From NCBI GenBank assembly GCA_024680835.1, contig JAILBP010000199.1, forward strand, positions 1 to 7,626: a stretch of 7,626 nt of DNA, given 5' to 3'. The notes below the pieces were generated by a model. It was not told the DNA's origin. It was given only the letters and a program-made list of their open reading frames with translations, and did no database searches. Source of the DNA: RGIG6904 sp024680835 (lineage in GTDB: Bacteria > Bacillota > Clostridia > Lachnospirales > Lachnospiraceae). Positions 1 through 5,656 of the stretch are shown piece after piece (positions within the stretch are counted from its first letter, which is position 1; each line of letters begins with the position of its first letter). The translations under genes and the position numbers were made by a program.

Positions 1-274
1 GGGACTTACCGCAAACGGACGGGATATCCCCATGGAGCAGGAGATAGTGGAAGTTTGTGAGTTCTATGATCTCGATCCTTATCGCATGGATTCGCAGGGA
101 TGTCTTTTAACGGCAACAGAAGACGGCGAAGCGCTGTGCGAATACCTTTATGAACATGGCGTGGAAGCAGGCGTCATCGGAAGTTTCACAGATTCAAATG
201 ACCGCAGGATACTCATGGATGAGGAATACAGATATCTTGAACCTTTCAGGGGAGGGGTAATACAGGTTCCGTAA
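1..274 (+). CDS. AIR synthase-related protein (PurM/HypE-like), C-terminal end, 5' truncated by window
   Basis: This is the last 90 codons of a gene that starts before the window. The frame is open from base 2 and reads GLTANGRDIPMEQEIVEVCE, so the ATG at 32 is internal and should not be taken as the start. The pattern 'IP...EIVEVCEFYDLDPYRMDSQGCLL' followed by 'GEALCEYLYEHGVEAGVIGSFTDSNDRRIL' is typical of the C-terminal domain of the AIR synthase / HypE / SelD / PurM fold. Members of that fold bind ATP and activate oxygen atoms of amide or carbamoyl groups; the substrate of this subgroup is unknown to me. It is probably not purM itself, because the setting is not purine biosynthesis. Its TAA ends 63 nt before the Lrp-type regulator, so the two are probably co-transcribed. 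The ATP-binding N-terminal half is not visible. Confidence 0.8.
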   Translation, partial: GLTANGRDIPMEQEIVEVCEFYDLDPYRMDSQGCLLTATEDGEALCEYLYEHGVEAGVIGSFTDSNDRRILMDEEYRYLEPFRGGVIQVP

Positions 275-324
275 ATGGCTGAAGAGTGCATGGGATCCGC
301 CCCGGGAAGGGAACATATTAAACA

Positions 325-330
325 TGGGAG
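325..330 (+). promoter_or_regulatory. Shine-Dalgarno site fixing the Lrp-family start at 338
   Basis: GGGAGG lies 7 nt upstream of the ATG at 338. The open frame could begin at the ATG at 275, directly after the previous stop, but the extra 21 residues there (MAEECMGSAPGREHIKHGRQD) do not resemble an Lrp N-terminus and that ATG has no comparable site. The ribosome binding site therefore argues for 338. Confidence 0.75.
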
Positions 331-337
331 GCAGGAT

Positions 338-817
338 ATGAGAGAGAAGATTTTAGCTTTTATCGAAAAAAACAGCAGGATAGATCTTGATGAGATAGGC
401 AGGAGCCTCGGAGTTGACAGGGTTACCGTCATGAATGAACTGGAGGCCATGGAAGACGAGCATATCATATGCGGATATCCTACCATGATAGACTGGGATA
501 AGGCCGGTATCGAGAAAGTAACCGCACTGATAGAGGTGAGGGTAACACCGCAGCGAGCCATGGGCTTCGATAAGGTGGCGGAGCGCATATACAGATATCC
601 GGAGGTCGATGCGGTATATCTGATATCCGGTGGTTTTGACTTCATGGTGACTATCGAGGGCAGAACTTTACGTGAGGTTTCACAGTTTGTATCCGAGAAG
701 CTTTCCACCATAGACACAGTGCTCAGCACCAAGACCAACTTTATCCTCAAAAAATACAAGGATCACGGAATGATCATGGTCGGACCTTCAAAAGATGAAA
801 GGGTTATGATGGCATAA
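338..817 (+). CDS. Lrp/AsnC family transcriptional regulator
   Basis: A 159-residue protein, the normal size for this family, that probably acts in the cytoplasm as an oligomeric DNA-binding regulator responding to amino acids. Residues about 1-50 form the AsnC-type helix-turn-helix: 'IDLDEIGRSLGVDRVTVMNELEAMEDEHIICGYPTMID' matches the family pattern of a recognition helix followed by a short wing. Residues about 62-140 form the RAM / AsnC ligand-binding domain, with the characteristic 'SGGFDFMVTIEG' strand-turn at about 98-109 and the terminal 'STKTNFILKKYKDHG' strand. The start at 338 is chosen for its GGGAGG site; the frame itself opens at 275. The TAA overlaps the aminotransferase ATG by one base (TAATG), which implies translational coupling. 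Regulating an adjacent amino-acid enzyme is common for Lrp-like proteins, so the aminotransferase operon is a plausible target, but no operator can be shown here. Confidence 0.9.
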   Translation: MREKILAFIEKNSRIDLDEIGRSLGVDRVTVMNELEAMEDEHIICGYPTMIDWDKAGIEKVTALIEVRVTPQRAMGFDKVAERIYRYPEVDAVYLISGGFDFMVTIEGRTLREVSQFVSEKLSTIDTVLSTKTNFILKKYKDHGMIMVGPSKDERVMMA

Positions 818-1986
818 TGAGAGAACCTTTATCAAAGACAATCAGCACAATAAAACCCTCGGGTATCAGAAAGTTTTTCGATGTCGTGAGCGAGATGCCG
901 GACGCTATTTCTCTGGGCGTCGGTGAGCCGGATTTTGATACGCCGTGGCATATAAGGGACGAGGGCATCCGCGCTTTAGAGCAGGGCAAGACCTTCTATA
1001 CATCAAACGCGGGCTTAAAGGAATTGAAAAAAGAAATCGCGGAGTATTTAAGCCGCAGATTTGACCTGACATATGATTTTTCGGATGAGATCATGGTGAC
1101 GGTAGGTGGCTCCGAGGCCATAGATATAGCGCTGAGGGCGATGCTGGATCCGGGGGACGAGGTTTTGATCCCGGAGCCAAGTTATGTTTCCTACACACCC
1201 TGTACTGTATTGGCAGGTGGAGTGCCTGTTCCGATCCCCTTAAAGGCGGAAAACGAATTCAGACTCACTCCGCAGGAGCTTAAGGATGCCATAACACCGA
1301 AGACGAAGATCCTGATCCTGCCGTTCCCCAATAACCCAACGGGTGCGGTAATGGAAAAGAGTGATCTCGAAGCCATAAAAGACATTATCATCGACAATGA
1401 TCTCTTCGTTGTCAGTGATGAGATATACGCAGAGCTGACATACCTTGGCAAACACACCAGTATTGCGGGATTGCCCGGTATGAGGGAACGCACGGTGCTC
1501 ATAAACGGTTTTTCAAAGGCATTTGCCATGACAGGATGGAGACTTGGTTATGCATGCGCTCCGGAGCATATATTAAAACAGATGCTGAAGATCCACCAGT
1601 TCTGTATCATGTGTGCGCCCACCAACTCACAGTATGCCGCCATTGAGGCTTTGAAAAACGGTGATGAGGATGTGGAGTCCATGAGGGAAGAGTACAATGT
1701 CCGCAGGAAGTTCTTGATGGACTGCTTTAAGGACATGGGACTGGACTGCTTTGAACCCTTCGGAGCTTTCTACATCTTCCCGTCCATACAGAAATTCAAC
1801 ATGACCAGCGATGAGTTCGCCACTCGTTTCCTGAGAGAGAAAAAGGTGGCGGTGGTGCCCGGAAATGCTTTCGGCGATTCGGGCGAGGGCTTTATCAGGA
1901 TATCTTACGCTTATTCGCTCTCAGATCTCAAGGTGGCTATAGGGCGTCTGCGTGAGTTCGTAGAAGATCTCGGGAAGGAAATGTGA
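817..1986 (+). CDS. PLP-dependent aminotransferase, class I/II (fold type I)
   Basis: A 389-residue cytoplasmic enzyme of usual length that transfers an amino group between an amino acid and a 2-oxo acid. The canonical residues are all present: the N-terminal 'GVGEPDFDTP' at 34-43, 'PNNPTG' at 171-176 (Asn173 is the likely cofactor O3' ligand), 'SDEIY' at 200-204 (Asp201 to the pyridine nitrogen, Tyr204), 'NGFSKAFAMTGWRLGY' with Schiff-base Lys234, and the substrate-carboxylate Arg361 in 'GFIRISYA'. The sequence is closest in style to the aspartate / aromatic / PatA-like group (subgroup I-gamma); the exact substrate cannot be read from it. The start overlaps the regulator's stop by one base and has only a weak, distant AAAGGG (798-803), so translation probably depends on coupling. 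The end overlaps the next gene, trmL. Confidence 0.93.
   Translation: MREPLSKTISTIKPSGIRKFFDVVSEMPDAISLGVGEPDFDTPWHIRDEGIRALEQGKTFYTSNAGLKELKKEIAEYLSRRFDLTYDFSDEIMVTVGGSEAIDIALRAMLDPGDEVLIPEPSYVSYTPCTVLAGGVPVPIPLKAENEFRLTPQELKDAITPKTKILILPFPNNPTGAVMEKSDLEAIKDIIIDNDLFVVSDEIYAELTYLGKHTSIAGLPGMRERTVLINGFSKAFAMTGWRLGYACAPEHILKQMLKIHQFCIMCAPTNSQYAAIEALKNGDEDVESMREEYNVRRKFLMDCFKDMGLDCFEPFGAFYIFPSIQKFNMTSDEFATRFLREKKVAVVPGNAFGDSGEGFIRISYAYSLSDLKVAIGRLREFVEDLGKEM
1975..1979 (+). promoter_or_regulatory. Shine-Dalgarno site for trmL, favouring ATG 1986
   Basis: AAGGA lies 6 nt before the ATG at 1986 but only 3 nt before the alternative GTG at 1983. The spacing favours ATG 1986. The site lies inside the last codons of the aminotransferase gene. 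Confidence 0.6.
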
Positions 1987-2489
1987 TGTTCAATATCGTG
2001 CTGCTGGAGCCCGAGATACCGGCCAACACCGGTAATATAGGGCGCACCTGCCTGGCGACAAATACAAGGCTTCATCTGATAGAGCCCTTGGGTTTCAGGC
2101 TTGATGAGAAGAGCTTAAAGCGGGCTGGCATGGATTACTGGGACAAACTGGACGTTCATACCTATATATGCTATGAAGATTTTCTGGATAAAAATCCGGA
2201 TGCGGCGGAGCGTATGTTTTTTGCCACCACGAAGGCTCGTCGCGATCACTGCAGTGTGCAGTTTAACGACGGGGATTACATCATGTTCGGAAAGGAATCT
2301 GCGGGAATACCTGAGGAGATTTTGGTCAGCAACAGGGACAGATGTATCAGGATCCCCATGGCTGACGAGATAAGATCGCTGAATCTCTCAAATTCCGTGG
2401 CCATCGTGCTGTATGAAGCTTTGAGACAGAACGGTTTTCCGGGACTTCAGTCGGAGGGAGAGCTTCACAGACTGAGCTGGGATCTTTGA
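1986..2489 (+). CDS. trmL: tRNA (cytidine(34)-2'-O)-methyltransferase (SPOUT/TrmH family)
   Basis: A 167-residue protein, close to the roughly 155-160 residues usual for TrmL/CspR. The family uses S-adenosylmethionine to 2'-O-methylate the wobble base of some leucine tRNAs. The three SPOUT motifs are visible: motif 1 'EIPANTGNIGRTC' near the N-terminus, motif 2 'MFGKESAGIPEEIL' and motif 3 'IRIPMADEIRSLNLSNSVAIVLYEA', which together make the trefoil-knot cofactor site. 'LGFRLDEKSLKRAGMDYW' is also characteristic. The protein ends 'GELHRLSWDL', near the usual TrmL C-terminus, with no RNA-binding extension as in other TrmH-type enzymes. The ATG at 1986 shares its first base with the aminotransferase stop (TGATG); a GTG one codon earlier is a less likely start. 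This housekeeping gene is probably transcribed as the tail of the aminotransferase operon. Confidence 0.95.
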   Translation: MFNIVLLEPEIPANTGNIGRTCLATNTRLHLIEPLGFRLDEKSLKRAGMDYWDKLDVHTYICYEDFLDKNPDAAERMFFATTKARRDHCSVQFNDGDYIMFGKESAGIPEEILVSNRDRCIRIPMADEIRSLNLSNSVAIVLYEALRQNGFPGLQSEGELHRLSWDL

Positions 2490-2545
2490 AGAGGACGTCC
2501 GATAAAGGACTGAAAAATTGGTTTACTGTATATAAACGGTGTTTT

Positions 2546-3397
2546 ATGATACATGCAAAGGATCTGATATATAATTACATAAAAACAGACGAAGAGGGCA
2601 ATGCGGAAGGTTTCTGCACTGCCCTTGATCATGCTGACCTGGATGTGAGTCCGGGAGAGTTCATAGCTATCCTGGGACATAACGGCTCCGGAAAATCCAC
2701 TCTGGCAAAAAACATAAATGCCCTCTTAAGGCTTTCCGGAGGAACCCTGTATGTAGACGGCAAGGATGTCAGGGATGCTTCGAAGATCCTGGAGATTCGT
2801 AAGAGCGCAGGGATGATATTCCAGAATCCTGACAATCAGATAATAGCATCCGTGGTGGAGGAGGATGTGGCCTTCGGCCCTGAAAATCTGGGGGTGCCGA
2901 CAGAGGAGATAAAGAGGCGGGTTCATGAGAGTCTCGACAGTGTGGGGATGAGTGCATACAGCAGAAAATCCCCGGACAGACTTTCCGGCGGACAAAAGCA
3001 AAAAGTAGCCATTGCAGGTGTTCTGGCAATGGAGCCGGAATGCATTATCATGGATGAGCCCACTGCAATGCTGGATCCCAAAGGACGGGGTGAGGTCATG
3101 GCGGCAGCTCATAAACTCAACAGAGAAAAGGATATTACGGTGATTCTGATAACCCACAACATGGAGGAGGCAGTGGATGCCGACAGGATCTTTGTGATGG
3201 ACAAAGGCAGGGTTGTAATGCATGGAACTCCCGGGGAAGTCTTCTCAAAGGTTGATGAGCTTGTGTCATACAGGCTCTGCGTTCCTCCTGTCACAATGCT
3301 GGCGCACAGGCTTAAACAGGCAGGACTTGACATACCGGATACCATACTCACGAGACAGGAGCTGACAGAAGCACTTGCAGAAAAAAGAAAGCCGTGA
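2546..3397 (+). CDS. ecfA1: Energy-coupling factor transporter ATP-binding protein EcfA1
   Basis: A 283-residue ABC ATPase and one of the two motors of an ECF importer, acting on the cytoplasmic face with EcfA2 and EcfT. Visible motifs are Walker A 'GHNGSGKST' at 44-52, Q-loop 'FQNPDNQ' around Gln93, signature 'LSGGQ' at 146-150, Walker B 'CIIMDE' with Asp170/Glu171, D-loop 'AMLDPKGR', and the switch His204 in 'ITHNMEEA'. The '-MLDP-GR' D-loop together with 'NPDNQ' fits EcfA1, while the next gene has '-GLDP-GK' and 'YPEHQ' as in EcfA2. The C-terminal part (about 235-283) matches the ECF A-subunit extension. The frame also opens at TTG 2486, overlapping the trmL stop, but the extra 20 residues are not like the family, so ATG 2546 is preferred even though its Shine-Dalgarno is weak. 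The gene lies 56 nt after trmL and 274 nt before ecfA2; that gap is filled by an inverted-repeat element. Confidence 0.94.
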   Translation: MIHAKDLIYNYIKTDEEGNAEGFCTALDHADLDVSPGEFIAILGHNGSGKSTLAKNINALLRLSGGTLYVDGKDVRDASKILEIRKSAGMIFQNPDNQIIASVVEEDVAFGPENLGVPTEEIKRRVHESLDSVGMSAYSRKSPDRLSGGQKQKVAIAGVLAMEPECIIMDEPTAMLDPKGRGEVMAAAHKLNREKDITVILITHNMEEAVDADRIFVMDKGRVVMHGTPGEVFSKVDELVSYRLCVPPVTMLAHRLKQAGLDIPDTILTRQELTEALAEKRKP

Positions 3398-3476
3398 ATC
3401 ATCTTTTGACAAATCGTCTTTATAAAAAAAGGTTTCTATTCACAGCCACTTTGCCACTATTCCACGGGCACGCCTA

Positions 3477-3521
3477 CGTGCATAGCTTCTGCACAGCAAG
3501 CTGGCAGAAAGCTTATGCACG
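3477..3521 (+). repeat. Internal hairpin H1 of R1
   Basis: The left arm 3477-3492 (CGTGCATAGCTTCTGC) pairs with the right arm 3504-3521 (GCAGAAAGCTTATGCACG) with two single-base bulges. The loop region carries CAGCAAGCTG (3494-3503), itself a small inverted repeat that recurs in H3. The hairpin is enclosed by the 3463-3470 / 3546-3553 stem. Confidence 0.75.
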
Positions 3522-3531
3522 AGACTCTACT

Positions 3532-3545
3532 GTCGCTATCGCGAC
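3532..3545 (+). repeat. Internal small hairpin H2 of R1
   Basis: GTCGC and GCGAC (3532-3536 and 3541-3545) flank the 4-nt loop TATC. This is a GC-rich 5-bp stem next to H1 inside the same enclosing stem. Its small size makes it less certain than H1 or H3. Confidence 0.5.
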
Positions 3546-3581
3546 TGCCCGTGTCATAAGGGCAAAGTGACTGATTCCAGT

Positions 3582-3643
3582 CAATATCATGCAGTCAGAC
3601 ATATTTGCCAGCAAGCTGTCATATGTCTGACTACATGATATTG
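3582..3643 (+). repeat. Internal long hairpin H3 of R1
   Basis: The arms at 3582-3604 and 3621-3643 are complementary over 23 positions with a single C/A mismatch (3592 / 3633), around a 16-nt loop. The loop contains CAGCAAGCTG (3609-3618), the same motif as in H1. The end of the right arm abuts and slightly overlaps the right terminal repeat, so H3 and the terminal stem share a base or two. There is no U-tract after it, so it is not an ordinary terminator. Confidence 0.85.
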
Positions 3644-3671
3644 GCTGTGAATAGAAACAAAAAGGAAGTAT

Positions 3672-4541
3672 ATGATAATCGAGTTTGAGAATGTAGATCA
3701 TGTCTATGATGACGGAGCTGCCGCAGGCGTTAGGGCTCTTTCTGATATAAACTTAAAAGTGCGGGATGATGAGTTCATCGGTGTGATCGGTGCCACCGGT
3801 TCGGGAAAATCAACTCTGGTACAGCACATGAACGGACTTCTGAAAGCATCTTCCGGTAAGATCACCTTTGACGGTCGCAATATCTATGACAAGGATTTTT
3901 CTCTCAGGAAACTGAGAGATCATGTGGGACTGGTGTTCCAATACCCGGAGCATCAGCTTTTTGAGATGACGGTTTTCGATGATGTCTGCTTCGGACCAAA
4001 GAATCAGAAGCTTGATCCCGAAGAGGTAAAGATACGTGCGACGGAAGCTCTGAAGATGACAGGAGTAGGTGAGGAATACTATGACGCTTCGCCCTTTGAT
4101 CTGTCTGGTGGACAGAAACGACGTGTCGCAATAGCAGGTGTTTTGGCAATGCAGCCTGACGTATTGATATTGGATGAGCCGGCTGCCGGTCTTGATCCTG
4201 CGGGTAAGACCGAGATTTTTGAGAGCGTCCGGACTCTCAAGAAAAACAGCAGGATTACTGTGATCCTGGTGAGCCACTCCATGGAGGACGTGGCAGAGTA
4301 CGTTGATCGTCTGATAGTGATGGATAATGGCAGGATCGCATTCGACGATACTCCTGTGAATGTATTCAAAAATGTGGAAAAGCTGGAATCCATAGGACTT
4401 GCTGCACCGGAGGTATCTTATGTCATGAGGGATCTTAAGGAAGCGGGATTCGATGTTTCACAGGATATACTGACTGTGGATGACGCGGTTGATGAGATCC
4501 TGAGAGCATTGGGATCAAAGACTGATCCGGGGGACAGGTGA
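3672..4541 (+). CDS. ecfA2: Energy-coupling factor transporter ATP-binding protein EcfA2
   Basis: A 289-residue ABC ATPase, the second motor subunit of the ECF module, which forms a heterodimer with EcfA1 under the membrane. Motifs are Walker A 'GATGSGKST' at 40-48, Q-loop Gln90 in 'VFQYPEHQLFE', signature 'LSGGQ' at 144-148, Walker B 'VLILDE' with Asp168/Glu169, D-loop 'AGLDPAGK', and switch His202 in 'VSHSMED'. The N-terminal 'IEFENVDHVYDDGAAAGVRALSDINLKV' and C-terminal 'LAAPEVSYVMRDLKEAGFDV' are typical of EcfA2. The ATG at 3672 is preceded by AAGGAAG (3662-3668), which begins only 3 nt after the R1 element ends. In many Firmicutes ecfA1 and ecfA2 are adjacent or overlapping; the 274-nt gap here is unusual and is due mainly to that element. 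The stop lies 4 nt before ecfT. Confidence 0.95.
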   Translation: MIIEFENVDHVYDDGAAAGVRALSDINLKVRDDEFIGVIGATGSGKSTLVQHMNGLLKASSGKITFDGRNIYDKDFSLRKLRDHVGLVFQYPEHQLFEMTVFDDVCFGPKNQKLDPEEVKIRATEALKMTGVGEEYYDASPFDLSGGQKRRVAIAGVLAMQPDVLILDEPAAGLDPAGKTEIFESVRTLKKNSRITVILVSHSMEDVAEYVDRLIVMDNGRIAFDDTPVNVFKNVEKLESIGLAAPEVSYVMRDLKEAGFDVSQDILTVDDAVDEILRALGSKTDPGDR

Positions 4542-4545
4542 GTTT

Positions 4546-5391
4546 ATGTTGCGTGATATAACACTTGGACAATACTATCAGACTGAATCGGTCATTCACA
4601 GGCTCGATCCAAGGGTGAAGCTCTTCGGAACCGTCATCTGTATGATATGTGTTTTCATGATGAATAACGGTCTGACCTTCGCTCTTTTGACACTGTATAT
4701 TTTTATGGCTATAAAGCTGTCGAAAGTTCCGGTCTCATTCATGTTCAGGGGCTTAAAGAGCATCGCGTTGCTTATGGTTCTGTCGGCAGGCTTTAATATA
4801 TTCATGACAGAGGGTGATGTCATCTTCTCAGTTGGTGTGATTCATATCACCATACAGGGAGTGATGCTGGCACTGAAGATCATAGTGAGGCTCACATATA
4901 TAGTGATGGGAACATCCGTGCTCACGCTGACCACAACTCCGAACCGGCTGACGGACGGTCTGGAAAAAGGACTTGGTTTTTTGAAAAAGATAAGAGTCCC
5001 CGTACATGAACTTGCCATGATGATGTCTATAGCGCTGCGGTTCATACCGATACTCACGGAGGAGGCAGACCGCATTATGAAGGCTCAGGCCGCCAGGGGA
5101 GCGTGTTTTGACGAGGGAAAGTTCATAGACAGGGCAAAAGCTCTCGTGCCTGTTTTGGTGCCGCTGTTCGTTGCCGCTTTTAAGCGGGCGGGAGATCTGG
5201 CTCTCGCAATGGAGGCCAGGTGTTACAACGGGGGCGAGGGCAGGACTAAGATGTATCCGCTCGAATATACAAAGGCAGACAGGGTCTCCTATTTTGTCAT
5301 AATAGCCGCTGCTGCCTCCGTGACAGCAGCGAGATTTCTGATGCCTGACATGACTGGGTTCGTGTATGATCTTTTGTCTCTTATAACATAA
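4546..5391 (+). CDS. ecfT: Energy-coupling factor transporter transmembrane protein EcfT
   Basis: A 281-residue integral membrane protein of normal length that links the EcfA1/EcfA2 ATPases to interchangeable substrate-binding S proteins. The N-terminal 'LGQYYQTESVIHRLDPRVKLFGT' is the family hallmark. Hydrophobic segments lie at about 27-40, 44-58, 71-88, 103-127 and 247-267, with further helices around 154-170 and 198-214. The two coupling-helix motifs that contact the ATPases are present as 'AARG' at 182-185 and 'EARC' at 223-226, the second having Cys where Gly is common. The gene follows ecfA2 by 4 nt with AGGTGA (4536-4541) as ribosome binding site, so the two are surely co-transcribed and probably coupled. 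No S-component gene lies next to it, which suggests a shared group II-type module. Confidence 0.95.
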   Translation: MLRDITLGQYYQTESVIHRLDPRVKLFGTVICMICVFMMNNGLTFALLTLYIFMAIKLSKVPVSFMFRGLKSIALLMVLSAGFNIFMTEGDVIFSVGVIHITIQGVMLALKIIVRLTYIVMGTSVLTLTTTPNRLTDGLEKGLGFLKKIRVPVHELAMMMSIALRFIPILTEEADRIMKAQAARGACFDEGKFIDRAKALVPVLVPLFVAAFKRAGDLALAMEARCYNGGEGRTKMYPLEYTKADRVSYFVIIAAAASVTAARFLMPDMTGFVYDLLSLIT

Positions 5392-5441
5392 TAATATGAT
5401 TCAAGGATTAAAAGCACGAAACAATCCGAGAATCACCGTTT

Positions 5442-5556
5442 GGTTACTATTCACAGCCGCTTTACATACATTCTACAGGTTCGCCCTGACATCGGCAATC
5501 TGCGAAGCCAAGCTGGCATATGCCTGCCTGTATGATATTGGCTGTGAATAGTAACC
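5442..5556. repeat. 115-bp inverted-repeat element after ecfT (short copy, R2)
   Basis: Perfect 17-bp terminal inverted repeats, GGTTACTATTCACAGCC (5442-5458) and its complement (5540-5556), bound the element. It is related to the element at 3432-3658: the last 46 bp match at 40 positions and the left 44 bp are recognisably similar, but the middle is about 110 bp shorter. Inside are GGTTCGC pairing with GCGAAGCC (one bulge) and the perfect palindrome GGCATATGCC (5515-5524). A further stem, GAGAATCAC (5428-5436) with GTGATTCTC (5565-5573), lies just outside, so the transcript could fold into a longer imperfect hairpin. No target duplication is evident. It may mark the end of the ecf transcript, but it lacks the U-run of an intrinsic terminator. 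Confidence 0.82.
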
Positions 5557-5599
5557 TCCTCCTTGTGATTCTCAAATCATATATTGCAAAATAATACAT

Positions 5600-5625
5600 A
5601 ATTGGTTATATTGATATAACCAATT
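5600..5625. promoter_or_regulatory. Perfect 12-2-12 palindrome upstream of the MocR gene, candidate operator
   Basis: The arms AATTGGTTATAT (5600-5611) and ATATAACCAATT (5614-5625) are exactly complementary around TG. The site lies about 30 nt before the regulator's start codon and overlaps its candidate -35 region. That position suits autoregulation by a dimeric GntR/MocR protein. Binding is inferred from position and symmetry only. It is not followed closely enough by the T-run (5631-5637) to be a convincing terminator, although a weak terminator role cannot be excluded. Confidence 0.6.
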
Positions 5626-5642
5626 TGTGATTTTTTTATAAT
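5611..5642 (+). promoter_or_regulatory. Candidate promoter of the MocR gene
   Basis: TTGATA (5611-5616) could serve as the -35 box with TTTATA (5635-5640) at 18-bp spacing. The better -10 match TATAAT (5637-5642) would lie 20 bp away, which is longer than ideal. The -35 falls in the second half of the palindrome, so protein bound there would block polymerase. The resulting 5' leader would be very short, with AGGA (5646-5649) as ribosome binding site. Confidence 0.4.
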
Positions 5643-5656
5643 ACCAGGATGGGCCT

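Larger units (their letters stand above)
3432..3658. repeat. 227-bp inverted-repeat element between ecfA1 and ecfA2 (long copy, R1)
   Basis: A non-coding element bounded by perfect 17-bp terminal inverted repeats, GTTTCTATTCACAGCCA (3432-3448) and its exact complement (3642-3658). AAAAAG directly flanks both ends (3426-3431 and 3659-3664) and could be a target-site duplication, although it is low in complexity. The interior is highly structured: CACTTTGCC / GGCAAAGTG (3447-3455 / 3561-3569) and CACGGGCA / TGCCCGTG (3463-3470 / 3546-3553) form nested stems enclosing two hairpins, and a long hairpin follows at 3582-3643. A shorter relative sits at 5442-5556. I see no open frame of note and no transposase. 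It could be a MITE-like mobile repeat, a structured RNA in the ecf transcript, or both. It ends a few bases before the ecfA2 ribosome binding site. Confidence 0.85.

Noticed and set aside
275..337. Upstream ATG at 275 as start of the Lrp-family gene
   Set aside because: The extra residues are unlike the family and the strong GGGAGG site serves the ATG at 338.
148..759. Long open frame on the minus strand (203 codons) opposite the Lrp-family gene
   Set aside because: It lies opposite two well-supported + strand genes, its product resembles no family and is Ser/Met-rich in the manner of antisense frames, and I see no ribosome binding site for it.
2521..2537. Short GTTTA / TAAAC hairpin before ecfA1
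   Set aside because: Five AT-rich base pairs with a 7-nt loop are expected by chance and have no supporting context.
2726..3223. Minus-strand open frame of 165 codons opposite ecfA1
   Set aside because: It is fully antisense to the conserved ABC motifs of EcfA1. The Cys/His-rich, unstructured product looks like a shadow translation.
3406..3440. TTGACA after ecfA1 as a promoter for ecfA2
   Set aside because: The nearest TATA-like box (3421-3426) is only 9 bp away and nothing acceptable lies at 16-18 bp.
3398..3671. Vitamin or metal riboswitch upstream of ecfA2
   Set aside because: The region is structured, but I recognise no conserved core of a known riboswitch. The terminal inverted repeats and the second copy after ecfT point to a repeat element instead.
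3810..4277. Minus-strand open frame of 155 codons opposite ecfA2
   Set aside because: Its position mirrors that of the ecfA1 shadow and is explained by the shared codons of the ABC ATPase motifs.
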